Assembly: GCA_002478225.1 (NCBI GenBank)
Contig: DLMV01000047.1
Location: 17,220 to 61,644, forward strand
Origin: Deltaproteobacteria bacterium UBA7527
Lineage (GTDB): Bacteria > Desulfobacterota > Syntrophorhabdia > Syntrophorhabdales > Syntrophorhabdaceae
Reading direction: 5' to 3'
Length of the DNA: 44,425 bases
The notes under the pieces were generated by a model, which did not search any database, was not told where the DNA came from, and saw only the letters and a program-made list of their open reading frames with translations. Shown here one piece after another: positions 8,390-16,393 of the stretch; position 1 is the first letter of the stretch; each line of letters begins with the position of its first letter. Position numbers and translations under genes: made by a program.

Positions 8390-9000
8390 GAGAAGTTATC
8401 ATCGCAACAAATAACATCGGCAAGTTCCACGAGATCAAAGCGCTCCTTGGCAGCGAGTTTGATGCCTTTTATTCCCTGAGGGATTTCAGTGAAAAGGTGG
8501 CGGTGAGTGAGGACAGCGTTCTATATATAGAGAACGCCATGAAGAAGGCGCGGAAGGTGGGTGACCGATTCGGGTTGCATACTGTTGCTGACGATTCCGG
8601 CCTTGAGGTTGATGCGCTTAACGGTAGACCGGGGGTCTATTCCGCACGCTACGGCAATGACGATGCGAACCGGATAGCAAAACTGCTCAACGAGATGGAA
8701 GGCGTGCCATGGGAAAAAAGGCAGGCTGTCTTCAGGGCGTATATTGCCCTCTATATGCCCGACAAGGAGAGGTGTTATGTCTTCTATGGGGACATCCATG
8801 GCACAATCGGGTTTGAGCCGCACGGGAATGGTGGTTTTGGGTTCGACCCTGTTTTTTATATACCTGCAGCAGGAAAATACGCTGCGGAACTGAACATTGA
8901 AGAAAAAAACAGGTTAAGCCATAGAGGGAAGGCTGTCCTGGCCCTGAAGAGCTTTCTCAACATGGATTTTTTCAAGAACTCCAGAGTTTTAAGCCTGTAA
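8386..9000 (+). CDS. rdgB: dITP/XTP pyrophosphatase (RdgB/HAM1 family)
   Basis: 204 residues. Diagnostic blocks are ATNNIGKFHEI near the N-terminus, VADDSGLEVDALNGRPGVYSARYG in the middle, then GGFGFDPVFYIP and NRLSHRGKA. It hydrolyses deaminated purine triphosphates (dITP, XTP) to monophosphates so that they are not built into DNA or RNA. The start codon overlaps the rph stop. Its last 29 bp overlap the end of the convergent DUF296 gene. Confidence 0.95.
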   Translation: MREVIIATNNIGKFHEIKALLGSEFDAFYSLRDFSEKVAVSEDSVLYIENAMKKARKVGDRFGLHTVADDSGLEVDALNGRPGVYSARYGNDDANRIAKLLNEMEGVPWEKRQAVFRAYIALYMPDKERCYVFYGDIHGTIGFEPHGNGGFGFDPVFYIPAAGKYAAELNIEEKNRLSHRGKAVLALKSFLNMDFFKNSRVLSL

Positions 9001-9400
9001 TGTCGTCGAAGCGCCTCTCGAGCTTCTGGCCGTCAAGGGCAATACCGAACAATTCTGAAGCAAAGATAATGGTTCCTTCAAGAAGATGACCGCCTTTTGC
9101 GGTGCCATCCTTTAATCCCAGGGTAATGTGCGCGTGGACAGATGTATCGCCATCAACCTCCGAGATATTGCCGACACAGGACAGGATCTCCGCCGGCTCA
9201 TCGATGATAAAGTCGGTATACGTCTTTGCTTTGTGATCGTAAAACGCTGCATGCGCTGTTTTGACCGCGCCGATGGCGGTAAAAAAGCCCATCTGAATGC
9301 CGTTTTCTTTAAAAACATTTTTTATCGATAGGAAAAGGTCGCCGTCATACGGGAGGCGCGCAAGAAACATTTTATCAGGTTTATAGGACCACTGGTTCAT
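8972..9400 (-). CDS. DUF296 / PPC-domain protein
   Basis: 142 residues forming one plant-and-prokaryote-conserved (PPC, DUF296) domain. GIQMGFFTAIGAVKTAHAAFY and the metal-type HAHITLG motif are the family hallmarks, and the C-terminus ends near ERRFDDITGLKLW. Bacterial members form trimers and some bind a metal at the His cluster. Their role is unknown, although DNA or nucleotide binding has been suggested for the family. The ribosome binding site is GGAAGGCGAG before the ATG at 9400. It is convergent with rdgB with a 29-bp coding overlap. Confidence 0.85.
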   Translation of the reverse strand: MNQWSYKPDKMFLARLPYDGDLFLSIKNVFKENGIQMGFFTAIGAVKTAHAAFYDHKAKTYTDFIIDEPAEILSCVGNISEVDGDTSVHAHITLGLKDGTAKGGHLLEGTIIFASELFGIALDGQKLERRFDDITGLKLWSS

Positions 9401-9417
9401 ATCTCGCCTTCCATTCT

Positions 9418-9487
9418 TCTCGTTCCTCGAACCTCGTTCCTTACGCTTTACCTTTTACCTTTCACTTTTCACTTTTTACATTTCACG
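9418..9487 (-). repeat. Ten-unit heptad array between the DUF296 gene and tRNA-Glu
   Basis: Exactly 70 bp divide into ten 7-bp units that drift gradually from CCTCGTT-type words through TTTTACC to TTTCACT. It is the longest period-7 array in the window. It lies in the leader of the DUF296 gene, 11 bp from the 3' end of the tRNA. Confidence 0.85.
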
Positions 9488-9497
9488 GGGTTCAGTT

Positions 9498-9573
9498 TGG
9501 TGGTCCCAACGAGGTTCGAACTCGTGTTTCCGGCGTGAGAGGCCAGCGTCCTTGGCCACTAGACGATGGGACC
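9498..9573 (-). tRNA. tRNA-Glu (anticodon CTC), CCA encoded
   Basis: The reverse complement gives a 76-nt cloverleaf: acceptor GGTCCCA with TGGGACC, discriminator A and an encoded CCA. The anticodon stem is CTGGC/GCCGG, with loop CTCTCAC and anticodon CTC (codon GAG). The T loop is TTCGAAC. A TATACT box lies upstream (9582-9587, minus strand), but no convincing -35 is seen. Confidence 0.95.
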
Positions 9574-9675
9574 GATGAGAAAGTATAGTATCAGAAAAGG
9601 TGCGTCTTTTCCAGCAAAATATCCACGTCGTTAGGCATTTCACTGATTGACTATTGTCCGCAAAGGGTGCTAATG

Positions 9676-9728
9676 TAAGCTAATAGCTCATAGCGAACCA
9701 GATGCTGGATGCTCGATGCTTGCAGGTT
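9676..9728 (+). repeat. Two short period-7 arrays upstream of tatA
   Basis: 9676-9696 contains three ATAGCTC-like units. 9701-9728 contains GATGCTG-type units three times plus one degenerate unit. They occupy the 229-bp gap between tRNA-Glu and tatA, which also holds a small GGGGC/GCCCC hairpin (9769-9785) just ahead of the tatA ribosome binding site. Confidence 0.75.
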
Positions 9729-9802
9729 TAAAAAGTGAATGGCTGATCAGTGCGACCGGTTCGCGGAGGGGGCGACGTGAGCCCCATTAAAAGGAGGAAA
9801 TT

Positions 9803-10003
9803 ATGTTTGGTCTTGGTATGCCGGAACTAATCGTTATACTGGTCATAGTCCTGATCATCTTCGGCGCCGGCAGGCTCTCCGAGATCGGAGGCGCCATCGG
9901 CAAGGGCATAAAAAGCTTCAAAAAATCAGTGAATGAACCCGATTCTATCGATGTAACGCCAAAGGACGAGAAGGACAAGGAACAGCCGAAGCAGCAGCAA
10001 TGA
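9803..10003 (+). CDS. tatA: Twin-arginine translocase subunit TatA/E
   Basis: 66 residues: a short periplasmic start (MFGLGMPEL), one membrane helix (IVILVIVLIIFG), the FGAGRLSEIG hinge, an amphipathic helix (IGKGIKSFKKSV) and a charged, Gln-rich tail. These are the standard TatA features. AAAAGGAGG precedes the ATG. No tatB or tatC is adjacent, so it must work with TatC encoded elsewhere. The amidohydrolase at 23019-24770 carries a twin-arginine signal and is a likely client. Confidence 0.93.
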   Translation: MFGLGMPELIVILVIVLIIFGAGRLSEIGGAIGKGIKSFKKSVNEPDSIDVTPKDEKDKEQPKQQQ

Positions 10004-10065
10004 ATAATTGAGTAAAGGGATAAAGATCCTCCCCTCTCTATCGCACCCATACCTTCCGAATATTC

Positions 10066-10094
10066 TTGATATTGCCCATGAACATACATAAAAT
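10066..10094 (+). promoter_or_regulatory. Promoter placing tsaC on a leaderless mRNA
   Basis: TTGATA at 10066-10071, a 17-bp spacer, and TAAAAT at 10089-10094. The -10 box ends 6 nt before the ATG at 10101, so the predicted +1 is the A of the start codon. No Shine-Dalgarno sequence precedes this gene. Confidence 0.7.
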
Positions 10095-10100
10095 TGTCAC

Positions 10101-11078
10101 ATGGAAATTTTAGACGGCGCAGAAACTGCATCGATCGAGAAAGCCCTTGCGTTTCTGAGGGCTGGCGATATTGTCGCCTTCCCGACGGAGACAGTCTATG
10201 GGCTTGGCGCTGACGCCCTCAATCCATATGCGGTAGCAAAGATATTCGAGGTAAAAAAAAGGCCAAAGTTCGACCCTCTTATCGTTCATATAGGTGACAA
10301 GCGCTGGCTGTCCCTCTTTGCAGATCATATGCCCGTCGAGGTTGTCCGGTTGACTGAAAAGTTCTGGCCCGGTCCCCTTACCGTGATCCTGCCAAAAAAA
10401 CCGATCATCCCCGATATTGTTACAGCAGGTCTTACAACGGTCGGGATAAGGATGCCGTCACATCCTGTGGCGTTACGCCTGATAAAGGCATTTCGAAACC
10501 CCGTTGCCGCACCCAGCGCAAACCCTTTCGGCTACATGAGCCCCACAAAAGCCGTTCATGTAGCAAAGATGCTCAAAGATCGATTGCCGCTGATCCTTGA
10601 CGGTGGGGACAGCGTCTTTGGCATAGAATCGACCATCGTCTCCTGCCGGGACAACCGGGTCTACATCCACCGACATGGCGCAATAACAGTTGAGGAATTG
10701 GAAAGGGTTGTAGGCAATATCTATGAGAACAAAGAGGACGGCATATGTGAATCACCAGGCGAACTGCCATTTCATTACGCACCATCGAGGCCTTTAAAGA
10801 TCATAACATCGATGGATGAGATCAGGCACGCAAACTCCTCCTTTCTTGCATTCCGGAATCCACCGGAGCAACCGGATGCAAAATATATCAAAGTTCTCTC
10901 GCCTGATGGTAATCTCAGAGAGGCCGCTGCGAACTTTTTTTCATATCTCATCGAACTCGACCACCATGATGTTGATGTAATCTACGCGGAAAAAATTCCT
11001 GAACAGGGTATCGGCAAAGCCATGATGGAAAGGCTTCGGAAGGCATCAAAAAAGTACCATCCGGAAGGTGGGATATAA
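10101..11078 (+). CDS. tsaC: L-threonylcarbamoyladenylate synthase (Sua5/TsaC2 type)
   Basis: 325 residues: an N-terminal YrdC/TsaC catalytic domain (FPTETVYGLGADA, KRPKFDPLIVHI, SANPFGYMSPT) plus a C-terminal Sua5 domain from about residue 210, so the long form. It makes threonylcarbamoyl-AMP from threonine, bicarbonate and ATP for the t6A37 modification of ANN-decoding tRNAs. A long ORF opens in the leader, but this ATG is favoured because of the promoter 6 nt upstream. No other tsa genes are nearby. Confidence 0.92.
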   Translation: MEILDGAETASIEKALAFLRAGDIVAFPTETVYGLGADALNPYAVAKIFEVKKRPKFDPLIVHIGDKRWLSLFADHMPVEVVRLTEKFWPGPLTVILPKKPIIPDIVTAGLTTVGIRMPSHPVALRLIKAFRNPVAAPSANPFGYMSPTKAVHVAKMLKDRLPLILDGGDSVFGIESTIVSCRDNRVYIHRHGAITVEELERVVGNIYENKEDGICESPGELPFHYAPSRPLKIITSMDEIRHANSSFLAFRNPPEQPDAKYIKVLSPDGNLREAAANFFSYLIELDHHDVDVIYAEKIPEQGIGKAMMERLRKASKKYHPEGGI

Positions 11079-11238
11079 CCCGTTGATAATTCTGATAATC
11101 CATGATAATGTAGTGAGTATGAAAAAAGATATCCCGGAACGATGTCTGTTTCTGGAAGTATATGAAATAATTAAGGAAACATGTTGCTGAGGGATTAGGC
11201 AAACTAATATTATGGTCAATAAAATCAAGGGGATGGGA

Positions 11239-11595
11239 ATGTCTTTTTACAACTTTTTCACATGTTTTCCACAAATATTGTGGAAAACCAGGAGAACTTT
11301 ATTGGTTTCCAGGGCCATCGTTTTTTTGCTCATTGCAGCCCTGCTTGTTTCCTGTGGGGTATTCAAGAAGAGTTCCAAAGAAAAGACCCAGACACCTATG
11401 GAGAATGCCATCATTTCCATGAGTGAAGAAGAGGTGCGCAAAAGACTCGGTGAACCGAACATAGTCAGCGTTACCCCTGAGAACAAGATCATCTGGACGT
11501 ACAGGCCTTCATGGAAGATTATGCCGGACAATAAAGACACCGTTTATGTCGAGTTCGATAACGGCAAGGTCGTAAAAATCATAAAGGTAAGGTGA
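11239..11595 (+). CDS. Lipoprotein with SmpA/OmlA (BamE-like) domain
   Basis: 118 residues from the ATG at 11239, chosen because AAGGGG ends 6 nt before it. Upstream in-frame ATGs at 11212 and 11233 lack a suitably spaced site. A basic and hydrophobic signal ends in a lipobox (ALLVSC followed by G), so it is lipidated and lodged in the outer or inner membrane. The mature part has the SmpA/OmlA pattern: MSEEEVRKRLGEPN followed by a WTYRP strand and YVEFDNGKVVKI. The fold is shared by BamE and many lipoproteins, so a role in outer-membrane assembly is only possible. It is followed by the zinc-ribbon gene with almost no gap. Confidence 0.75.
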   Translation: MSFYNFFTCFPQILWKTRRTLLVSRAIVFLLIAALLVSCGVFKKSSKEKTQTPMENAIISMSEEEVRKRLGEPNIVSVTPENKIIWTYRPSWKIMPDNKDTVYVEFDNGKVVKIIKVR

Positions 11596-11600
11596 GCGCC

Positions 11601-11846
11601 ATGTTATGTGAAAAATGCGCAGGTGAGACCGAAAGCATAATCTGTTCCCATTGCGGCAAGGAGATTGCAAGACTCGGGCCGTATTGTTACGTCTGCGGAA
11701 ACGAATTAACAGATCACACTGAACAAAAGGAATATGATGATTTCTCCGATAGGATCCTTTGCAGCGACGGATCATGCATAGGCATTATCGATGAAAAAGG
11801 ATTTTGCAAAGAATGCGGGAAGCAGTATACGCCGGAATCACAATAA
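11601..11846 (+). CDS. Small zinc-ribbon protein
   Basis: 81 residues from ATG 11601 (a GTG at 11592 is also in frame). It has two or three rubredoxin/zinc-ribbon knuckles: CEKC, CSHC, CYVC and a terminal CKEC, plus a lone CSDGSC. These form at least two Zn(Cys)4 sites in a soluble protein. AAGGTGAG, shared with the end of the lipoprotein gene, acts as the ribosome binding site. It lies directly ahead of ftsY. The function is unknown, and zinc ribbons usually mediate protein or nucleic-acid contacts. Confidence 0.75.
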   Translation: MLCEKCAGETESIICSHCGKEIARLGPYCYVCGNELTDHTEQKEYDDFSDRILCSDGSCIGIIDEKGFCKECGKQYTPESQ

Positions 11847-11870
11847 CCAGTCTCATCTGAAATACATTCA

Positions 11871-12779
11871 ATGGGAATCTTTGAGAAGATAAAGAACGGC
11901 CTTGCAAAAACGAGGGACCAGCTCGTCACTCAGATCGAATGGGTCATATCAGGAAGACCCATTGACGAAAGCGTCTTTAATGAGATAGAAGAGGCGGTCA
12001 TTCTCTCTGACGCCGGTCTTGAGACCGCGGAACTGCTCATGGCCACGCTGAAGGAGAGATGGAAAAGGGGGCAGGTAAAGACCTCGGAAGATGTAAAAAG
12101 GGTCATGAGGGAAGAGATAGAGAAGATGCTCGCGGGCATCGAAGTTCCTGTCATAACGAACGGCAGCAAACCTTTTGTGATCCTCTGCATCGGAGTGAAC
12201 GGGGTCGGCAAGACCACCACCATAGCGAAGATCGCCAATATATACATCTCGGCGGGAAAGAAGGTGCTGCTCGGCGCCTGTGATACCTTCAGGGCCGCTG
12301 CGATCGAGCAGCTCCAGGTCTGGGCAGACAGGCTGCGGATAGATGTCGTAAGACACGCCGAGGGGTCAGACCCTGCGGCGGTGGCCTTTGATGCCACAAA
12401 AGCGGCAAAGGCGAGGGATGTCGATATCCTGATCCTTGACACGGCCGGGAGGCTCCACACAAAAACAAACCTCATGGAAGAGATGAAAAAGGTCAAACGG
12501 GTCATCGGCAAGGAGCTTGAAGGCGCGCCCCATGAGACGCTGCTTGTCGTCGATGCTACGAACGGACAGAACGCCATTGCCCAGGCAAAGACCTTCAATG
12601 AGGCGCTTTCCATCACAGGCATTGTGATCACGAAGCTTGACGGAACAGCAAAAGGCGGGTTCCTTCTTCCCATCGCCCACTCCCTGAAGATACCGGTGCG
12701 GTTCGTCGGGGTAGGCGAAAAGATCGACGACCTGATCCCTTTCAGCGCAAAGGACTTCTCAAGGGCCCTGTTCGATTAA
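11871..12779 (+). CDS. ftsY: Signal recognition particle receptor FtsY
   Basis: 302 residues: the NG core without the long acidic A domain found in enterobacteria. The G motifs are clear: GVNGVGKTTT (P-loop), DTFRAAA (insertion box), DTAGR, TKLDGTAKGG and the closing GVGEKIDDL. It receives ribosome-SRP complexes at the inner membrane and hydrolyses GTP to hand them to SecYEG. No Shine-Dalgarno site is evident before the ATG at 11871, and it may be read from the transcript starting at the lipoprotein gene. It converges on prmA with only 6 bp between stops. Confidence 0.95.
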   Translation: MGIFEKIKNGLAKTRDQLVTQIEWVISGRPIDESVFNEIEEAVILSDAGLETAELLMATLKERWKRGQVKTSEDVKRVMREEIEKMLAGIEVPVITNGSKPFVILCIGVNGVGKTTTIAKIANIYISAGKKVLLGACDTFRAAAIEQLQVWADRLRIDVVRHAEGSDPAAVAFDATKAAKARDVDILILDTAGRLHTKTNLMEEMKKVKRVIGKELEGAPHETLLVVDATNGQNAIAQAKTFNEALSITGIVITKLDGTAKGGFLLPIAHSLKIPVRFVGVGEKIDDLIPFSAKDFSRALFD

Positions 12780-12783
12780 AGCT

Positions 12784-12818
12784 GCTCATAGTTCATAGAT
12801 CATTAGTTCTTTGTTCTC
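12784..12818 (+). repeat. Heptad array (GTTCATA-like) forming the prmA 3' end
   Basis: Five 7-bp units beginning with GCTCATA, in the junction of the convergent ftsY and prmA genes. The prmA stop (minus strand, 12786-12788) and its last ten codons lie inside the array. Confidence 0.8.
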
Positions 12819-13646
12819 AGCCCGTTTCAGGACGAATCCCCGCCAGGAGTTCTTCTTCTCCATTCTCACCAGCGTCAAGGACGGAAAAAGAGAAAGGGCC
12901 TGCCTGGCGTCCTTCCCCAGTATGCCGGAGATGATAAGGCAGCCGTCGCCCTTCAATCGTTTCATGATGTGCTGCGCGTGATCTGAGAACATCCTCATAT
13001 CGAGGTTTGCAAGGACTACATCATACCTGCCTTTAATATTCTCCAGCCCTGAGCAGGCGAAGTGAATGTTCGTTATGCCGTTGAGCGAGACGTTCTTTTT
13101 TGCTGACCCTATTGCGTCCTCGTCGTTGTCCACGGCGGTAATCTTTTTTGCGCCCCTGATGCTTGCGTACAGAGAAAGTATCGCGGAACCGCACCCGAGA
13201 TCAAGGACCTCCTTTCCGCTTATGTCAGCATCCTTCATCAGTTTTATCATGATCCTGGTGGATTCATGCCTCCCCGTGCCGAAAGCCATGCCGGGCTCGA
13301 TGATGATCGTTCTGTTCTTCTCCCGGTTCTTGTTCCATGACGCGACAACGGTGATATCCTCTATCCTGATCGGTTGAAAATATCTTTTGGTCAGCTCTTC
13401 ATAATCCTGATCCTTCTCCTGTATGATCCTTATCTCTTGTGTTGTAATGCCTGATCTTTCGAGGAGATCCAGGAAAGCGCCCACATCTTTCGGATAGGCC
13501 TTGATGACGGTCCTGTCTCTTTTTTCCTCTATCCAGAGACCACCGGACGAACACGCGCTGTAGATCTCTTCGGGGAGTAATTCTTCAGTCCCTTTCTTAA
13601 CGGATATCTCTGCGCAATGCCTGTTTTGTTGGTCCTTCGATCTCAT
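12786..13646 (-). CDS. prmA: Ribosomal protein L11 methyltransferase-like protein
   Basis: 286 residues. The SAM-dependent core is PrmA-like: AFGTGRHEST, VLDLGCGSAILSLYA, AVDNDEDAI and a substrate loop DVVLANLD, where classical PrmA has NIL. It would trimethylate lysines and the N-terminus of ribosomal protein L11. It starts 9 nt after the stop of the upstream regulator gene with no good ribosome binding site, so coupled translation is likely. Its last residues (KELMIYEL) are encoded by the heptad repeat. Confidence 0.85.
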   Translation of the reverse strand: MRSKDQQNRHCAEISVKKGTEELLPEEIYSACSSGGLWIEEKRDRTVIKAYPKDVGAFLDLLERSGITTQEIRIIQEKDQDYEELTKRYFQPIRIEDITVVASWNKNREKNRTIIIEPGMAFGTGRHESTRIMIKLMKDADISGKEVLDLGCGSAILSLYASIRGAKKITAVDNDEDAIGSAKKNVSLNGITNIHFACSGLENIKGRYDVVLANLDMRMFSDHAQHIMKRLKGDGCLIISGILGKDARQALSLFPSLTLVRMEKKNSWRGFVLKRAENKELMIYEL

Positions 13647-13655
13647 TGGACCGCT

Positions 13656-14528
13656 TTATGTATGCGGATAGAGGATGCCGCCGGTGTTGCTTAGATCGTA
13701 GCCTGTAAAATCATTGATATTGCTCAGAAGACGCTGCTGCTCAAAAAAGGAAAGAAAGGACTTCGTCTGCATACTGTGAAAATGTTCTTCAGGGATGACC
13801 ATGTCAAAGCGTTCGTTAAAAAGGGGAACGAAGTCGAGATCAAGTATATTGGCGATGTAACGTATGCCCAGTGCACAGTCGCCATCGCCCTTGAGGACCG
13901 TGAGCCCCGCTTCAATGTGCGAGCCGACCTCCTTGGTATACCCTTTGATGCGATCCGGCGCGATCTTCTCTTCCCCAATCAGGAAATCGAAGAGCAGCCT
14001 TGTTCCTGTGCCCTGGTTCCTGTTCACATACACTATGTCATTGCGGGCAACGTCTTTCAGTGAGCCCACCCCTTTGGGGTTTCCTTTCTTTACAAAAAGC
14101 CCCTGCTCCCTGAAGAAGAGCTGGACCACAGCATAACCCTCTGCAGAAAGATAGCGGTCCATGTATGAAAGGGTATAGGCCCTTTTTTCGAGGTCGAGGA
14201 TATGCACGCAGGACATGGTTGCCGCATTTCTTTTTAATATCTTTAGTCCGTTGATGCTGCCTACGGGTGCGTAAAAGATGATCCCTGTCTTTTCGCTGTT
14301 ATAGATATCGATCATCTTTCGAAGGAGCGGGTCGTCGCTGCCGGCGATGAGGATCGCCTTTTCCCTCTCGGTGTTCTCGAGGATCCACCGGTCGATCAAT
14401 TCCTTTGTGAATGCGATCTTGCCGCCGATCTTCAGGTGGGGTATCTTCGATTCCTGCGCCAGCTTATAGATCTTTTTCTCGTTGATCCTTAGATAGCCCG
14501 CCAGGTCCCTTGCCGAGAGAATCTCCAT
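13656..14528 (-). CDS. One-component regulator: excisionase-type HTH plus PBP-like oxyanion sensor
   Basis: 290 residues. Residues 1-50 form a MerR/excisionase-type helix-turn-helix (SARDLAGYLRINEKKIYKLA). From about residue 55 there is a periplasmic-binding-like domain (PBP_like, PF12727 type) containing NRNQGTGTRLLFDFL and ALGIRYIANILDLDFVPL. It lacks a signal peptide, so it senses ligand in the cytoplasm. Proteins of this design sit beside molybdate or tungstate transporters. This one is divergent from tupABC, so it most likely controls tungstate uptake in response to bound oxyanion (inference). Its own promoter ends 11 nt before the ATG, giving a leader of only a few nt. Confidence 0.85.
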   Translation of the reverse strand: MEILSARDLAGYLRINEKKIYKLAQESKIPHLKIGGKIAFTKELIDRWILENTEREKAILIAGSDDPLLRKMIDIYNSEKTGIIFYAPVGSINGLKILKRNAATMSCVHILDLEKRAYTLSYMDRYLSAEGYAVVQLFFREQGLFVKKGNPKGVGSLKDVARNDIVYVNRNQGTGTRLLFDFLIGEEKIAPDRIKGYTKEVGSHIEAGLTVLKGDGDCALGIRYIANILDLDFVPLFNERFDMVIPEEHFHSMQTKSFLSFFEQQRLLSNINDFTGYDLSNTGGILYPHT

Positions 14529-14539
14529 ACTGTTTTCTC

Positions 14540-14568
14540 AGTATATAGGAAAGGTAAAGGATTTTCAA
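14540..14568 (-). promoter_or_regulatory. Promoter of the HTH/PBP regulator (minus strand)
   Basis: On the minus strand, TTGAAA (14568-14563), a 17-bp spacer and TATACT (14545-14540). Transcription would begin a few nt before the ATG at 14528. No Shine-Dalgarno site fits, so this is a near-leaderless start. Confidence 0.6.
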
Positions 14569-14589
14569 ATGTCATTTAATGTCGCTAAA

Positions 14590-14619
14590 AGTTATTATTG
14601 GTAATTTATAGTTATTATT
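14590..14619 (+). promoter_or_regulatory. Candidate operator: AGTTATTATT direct repeat 20 bp apart
   Basis: The decamer AGTTATTATT occurs at 14590-14599 and 14610-14619. The repeat spacing of 20 bp, about two helical turns, places both on one face of the DNA. It lies between the divergent promoters of the regulator gene and tupA, where a dimeric HTH regulator would be expected to bind. Confidence 0.45.
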
Positions 14620-14633
14620 TTGGTTTTATACTC

Positions 14634-14662
14634 TTGAATATTCTGGTCTATTGGTTTATGTT
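14634..14662 (+). promoter_or_regulatory. Candidate tupA promoter
   Basis: TTGAAT at 14634-14639, a 17-bp spacer and TATGTT at 14657-14662. A ribosome binding site (AGGAGA) follows before the tupA ATG at 14701, so this transcript has an ordinary leader. Confidence 0.5.
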
Positions 14663-14700
14663 ATTTACGATATTGCGGTATTTTATTTAGGAGAATTATT

Positions 14701-15558
14701 ATGAAAAAGACAGCACACACACTGACAACCATCATTGCATTGGTCTTCTTATCTTCGGTCCTGGTTGTACCGGCCGTTTATGCGCAGCAGAAGAATATCA
14801 TCATGGCAACGACGACAAGCACGCAGGATTCGGGGCTTCTCGATGTCCTGATCCCCATCTTCGAGAAAAAGACCGGCTATTTCGTGAAGACCATTGCCGT
14901 CGGCTCGGGGCAGGCAATGGCAATGGGCCAGAAGGGTGAGGCGGACGTCCTGCTCGTCCATTTGCCCGCAGCAGAGAAAAAGTTTGTAACAGAGGGTTAC
15001 GGCATTAACAGGCAGCTCGTCATGCACAACGATTTTATCGTTGTCGGACCGCCGGCAGACCCCGCAAAGATAAAGGGTATGAAATCGGCGACAGAAGTAT
15101 TGAAGAAAATTGCCGCCACCCAGAGTATTTTTATTTCGAGAGGGGACAACTCCGGGACCCATGTGAAGGAGAAAGACATATGGAAGGCGGCCGCGGTCAA
15201 ATATGAAGGCGAGAAGTGGTATCAGCAGACCGGGCTCGGCATGGGGCAGACCCTCAATGTTGCCTCTGAGAAAAAGGCCTATACGCTCGCCGACCGGGGA
15301 ACATATCTCGCCCTGAAGAAAAACCTTGGCCTCGCTATACTGGCAGAAGGCGATGCGATCCTTCTTAACATCTATCACGTGATCGAGATAAACCCGGCAA
15401 GATTCCCCAGGGTCAATGCGCCCGGCGGAAAGGCCTTTGCAGACTTCATGCTATCCAAAGTGGCGCAGGGCATTATCAAAACATTTGGGGTGGACAAGTT
15501 CGGCTCACCGCTCTTCTTCCCCGATGCCGGGAAGAAATGGGAGGAGCTGGGAAAATAA
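14701..15558 (+). CDS. tupA: Tungstate ABC transporter substrate-binding protein
   Basis: 285 residues with a Sec signal peptide (cut after AVYA). The mature N-terminus carries TTTSTQDSGLLD, the TupA hallmark in which Thr/Ser side chains bind the oxyanion. FISRGDNSGTH and GMGQTLNVASEKKAYTL complete the binding cleft. It captures tungstate with high selectivity in the periplasm. In anaerobes this feeds tungstopterin enzymes such as aldehyde:ferredoxin oxidoreductases and some formate dehydrogenases. It is first in the tupABC operon, opposite its probable regulator. Confidence 0.93.
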   Translation: MKKTAHTLTTIIALVFLSSVLVVPAVYAQQKNIIMATTTSTQDSGLLDVLIPIFEKKTGYFVKTIAVGSGQAMAMGQKGEADVLLVHLPAAEKKFVTEGYGINRQLVMHNDFIVVGPPADPAKIKGMKSATEVLKKIAATQSIFISRGDNSGTHVKEKDIWKAAAVKYEGEKWYQQTGLGMGQTLNVASEKKAYTLADRGTYLALKKNLGLAILAEGDAILLNIYHVIEINPARFPRVNAPGGKAFADFMLSKVAQGIIKTFGVDKFGSPLFFPDAGKKWEELGK

Positions 15559-15650
15559 ACCGCATATGCGTTGACGCGAGAAAGCGTTTATGCGGAAAGC
15601 ATAAAGGGTTCATTGTATTGACGCATGATCGCATCTGCGCATACACGCGT
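15559..15650 (+). repeat. Degenerate CGCATA-rich repeat between tupA and tupB
   Basis: The gap is rich in CGCATATGCG-like words. Its end (about 15630-15657) matches the region 30793-30820 upstream of the FAD-oxidase fusion at roughly 22 of 28 positions, with about 8-bp periodicity. It is a second class of intergenic word repeat, distinct from the heptads. Confidence 0.5.
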
Positions 15651-15666
15651 TCTCGGAGGTGTTAAG

Positions 15667-16365
15667 GTGGATCTGATCCTTGAAGGGATAAAGAAAGCGT
15701 TCCTGCTTCTCGCAACCCTTGACCGCGAGGTCCTGGATATTACCCTTCTGTCTCTCAAGGTATCCGGCCTCGCGACCATTGTAAGTGTTTTCATCGGTGT
15801 TTCGATCGGGACGGTGATCGCTCTCAACGAATTTCCCGGCAAAAGGATAGTTGTGAGCCTCGTGAACACCGGCATGGGACTTCCTCCCGTCGTAGTCGGC
15901 CTTTTTGTGACCATATTCCTCTGGCGCAGTGGGCCTCTTGGATTTCTCGGTATCCTCTATACGCCCCTGGCTATCATCATCGCCCAGTCAATTATTGCGA
16001 CGCCGATCGTCATGGGTATTACCGTTGCAGCAATGCAGCAGCTCCCCAAAAAGCTCCGTCTTCAGATCCTTGCCCTTGGTGCGACGCGGCTTCAGATGGT
16101 CTGGATGCTCATAAAAGAGGCGCGGCTTTCCCTGCTGGCAGCAGTGATGGCAGGGTTCGGCGGGGTCATATCGGAGATCGGCGCCTCCATCATGGTTGGC
16201 GGCAACATCAAAGGATACTCGCGGGTGCTGACAACGGCAACCGTCATGGAGACAAGCAGAGGGAATTTTGACGTGGCTATCGCATTGAGCATCATACTGC
16301 TCCTGCTTGCGTATTTTATAAATCTTGTTCTCACGCATATCCAGCAAAGGGAAAGGAAACAGTAG
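15667..16365 (+). CDS. tupB: Tungstate ABC transporter permease
   Basis: 232 residues from the GTG at 15667, preferred over an upstream ATG at 15625 because GGAGGT (15655-15660) sits 6 nt before it. There are about five or six membrane segments of the BPD_transp_1 type. The EAA-like coupling loop is visible around ISEIGASIMVGGNIKGYSRVLTT. It forms the inner-membrane channel with TupC as ATPase. Its stop (TAG, 16363-16365) is the first triplet of a heptad array. Confidence 0.92.
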   Translation: MDLILEGIKKAFLLLATLDREVLDITLLSLKVSGLATIVSVFIGVSIGTVIALNEFPGKRIVVSLVNTGMGLPPVVVGLFVTIFLWRSGPLGFLGILYTPLAIIIAQSIIATPIVMGITVAAMQQLPKKLRLQILALGATRLQMVWMLIKEARLSLLAAVMAGFGGVISEIGASIMVGGNIKGYSRVLTTATVMETSRGNFDVAIALSIILLLLAYFINLVLTHIQQRERKQ

Positions 16366-16393
16366 CTCATGGTTCATAAGCTCATGGCTGATG
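16365..16393 (+). repeat. Heptad array at the tupB-tupC junction
   Basis: GCTCATG, GTTCATA, then after one extra base GCTCATG and GCTGATG. The tupB stop overlaps the first unit, and two candidate tupC start codons (16369, 16384) lie inside the array. Confidence 0.75.

Noticed and set aside
9418..9487. Tandem array considered as a CRISPR or minisatellite.
   Set aside because: Units are 7 bp with no spacers, far below CRISPR repeat length, and no cas genes are in the window.
11212..11238. Longer start for the lipoprotein gene.
   Set aside because: The ATGs at 11212 and 11233 lack a properly spaced ribosome binding site, whereas AAGGGG fits the ATG at 11239 and gives a normal signal peptide.
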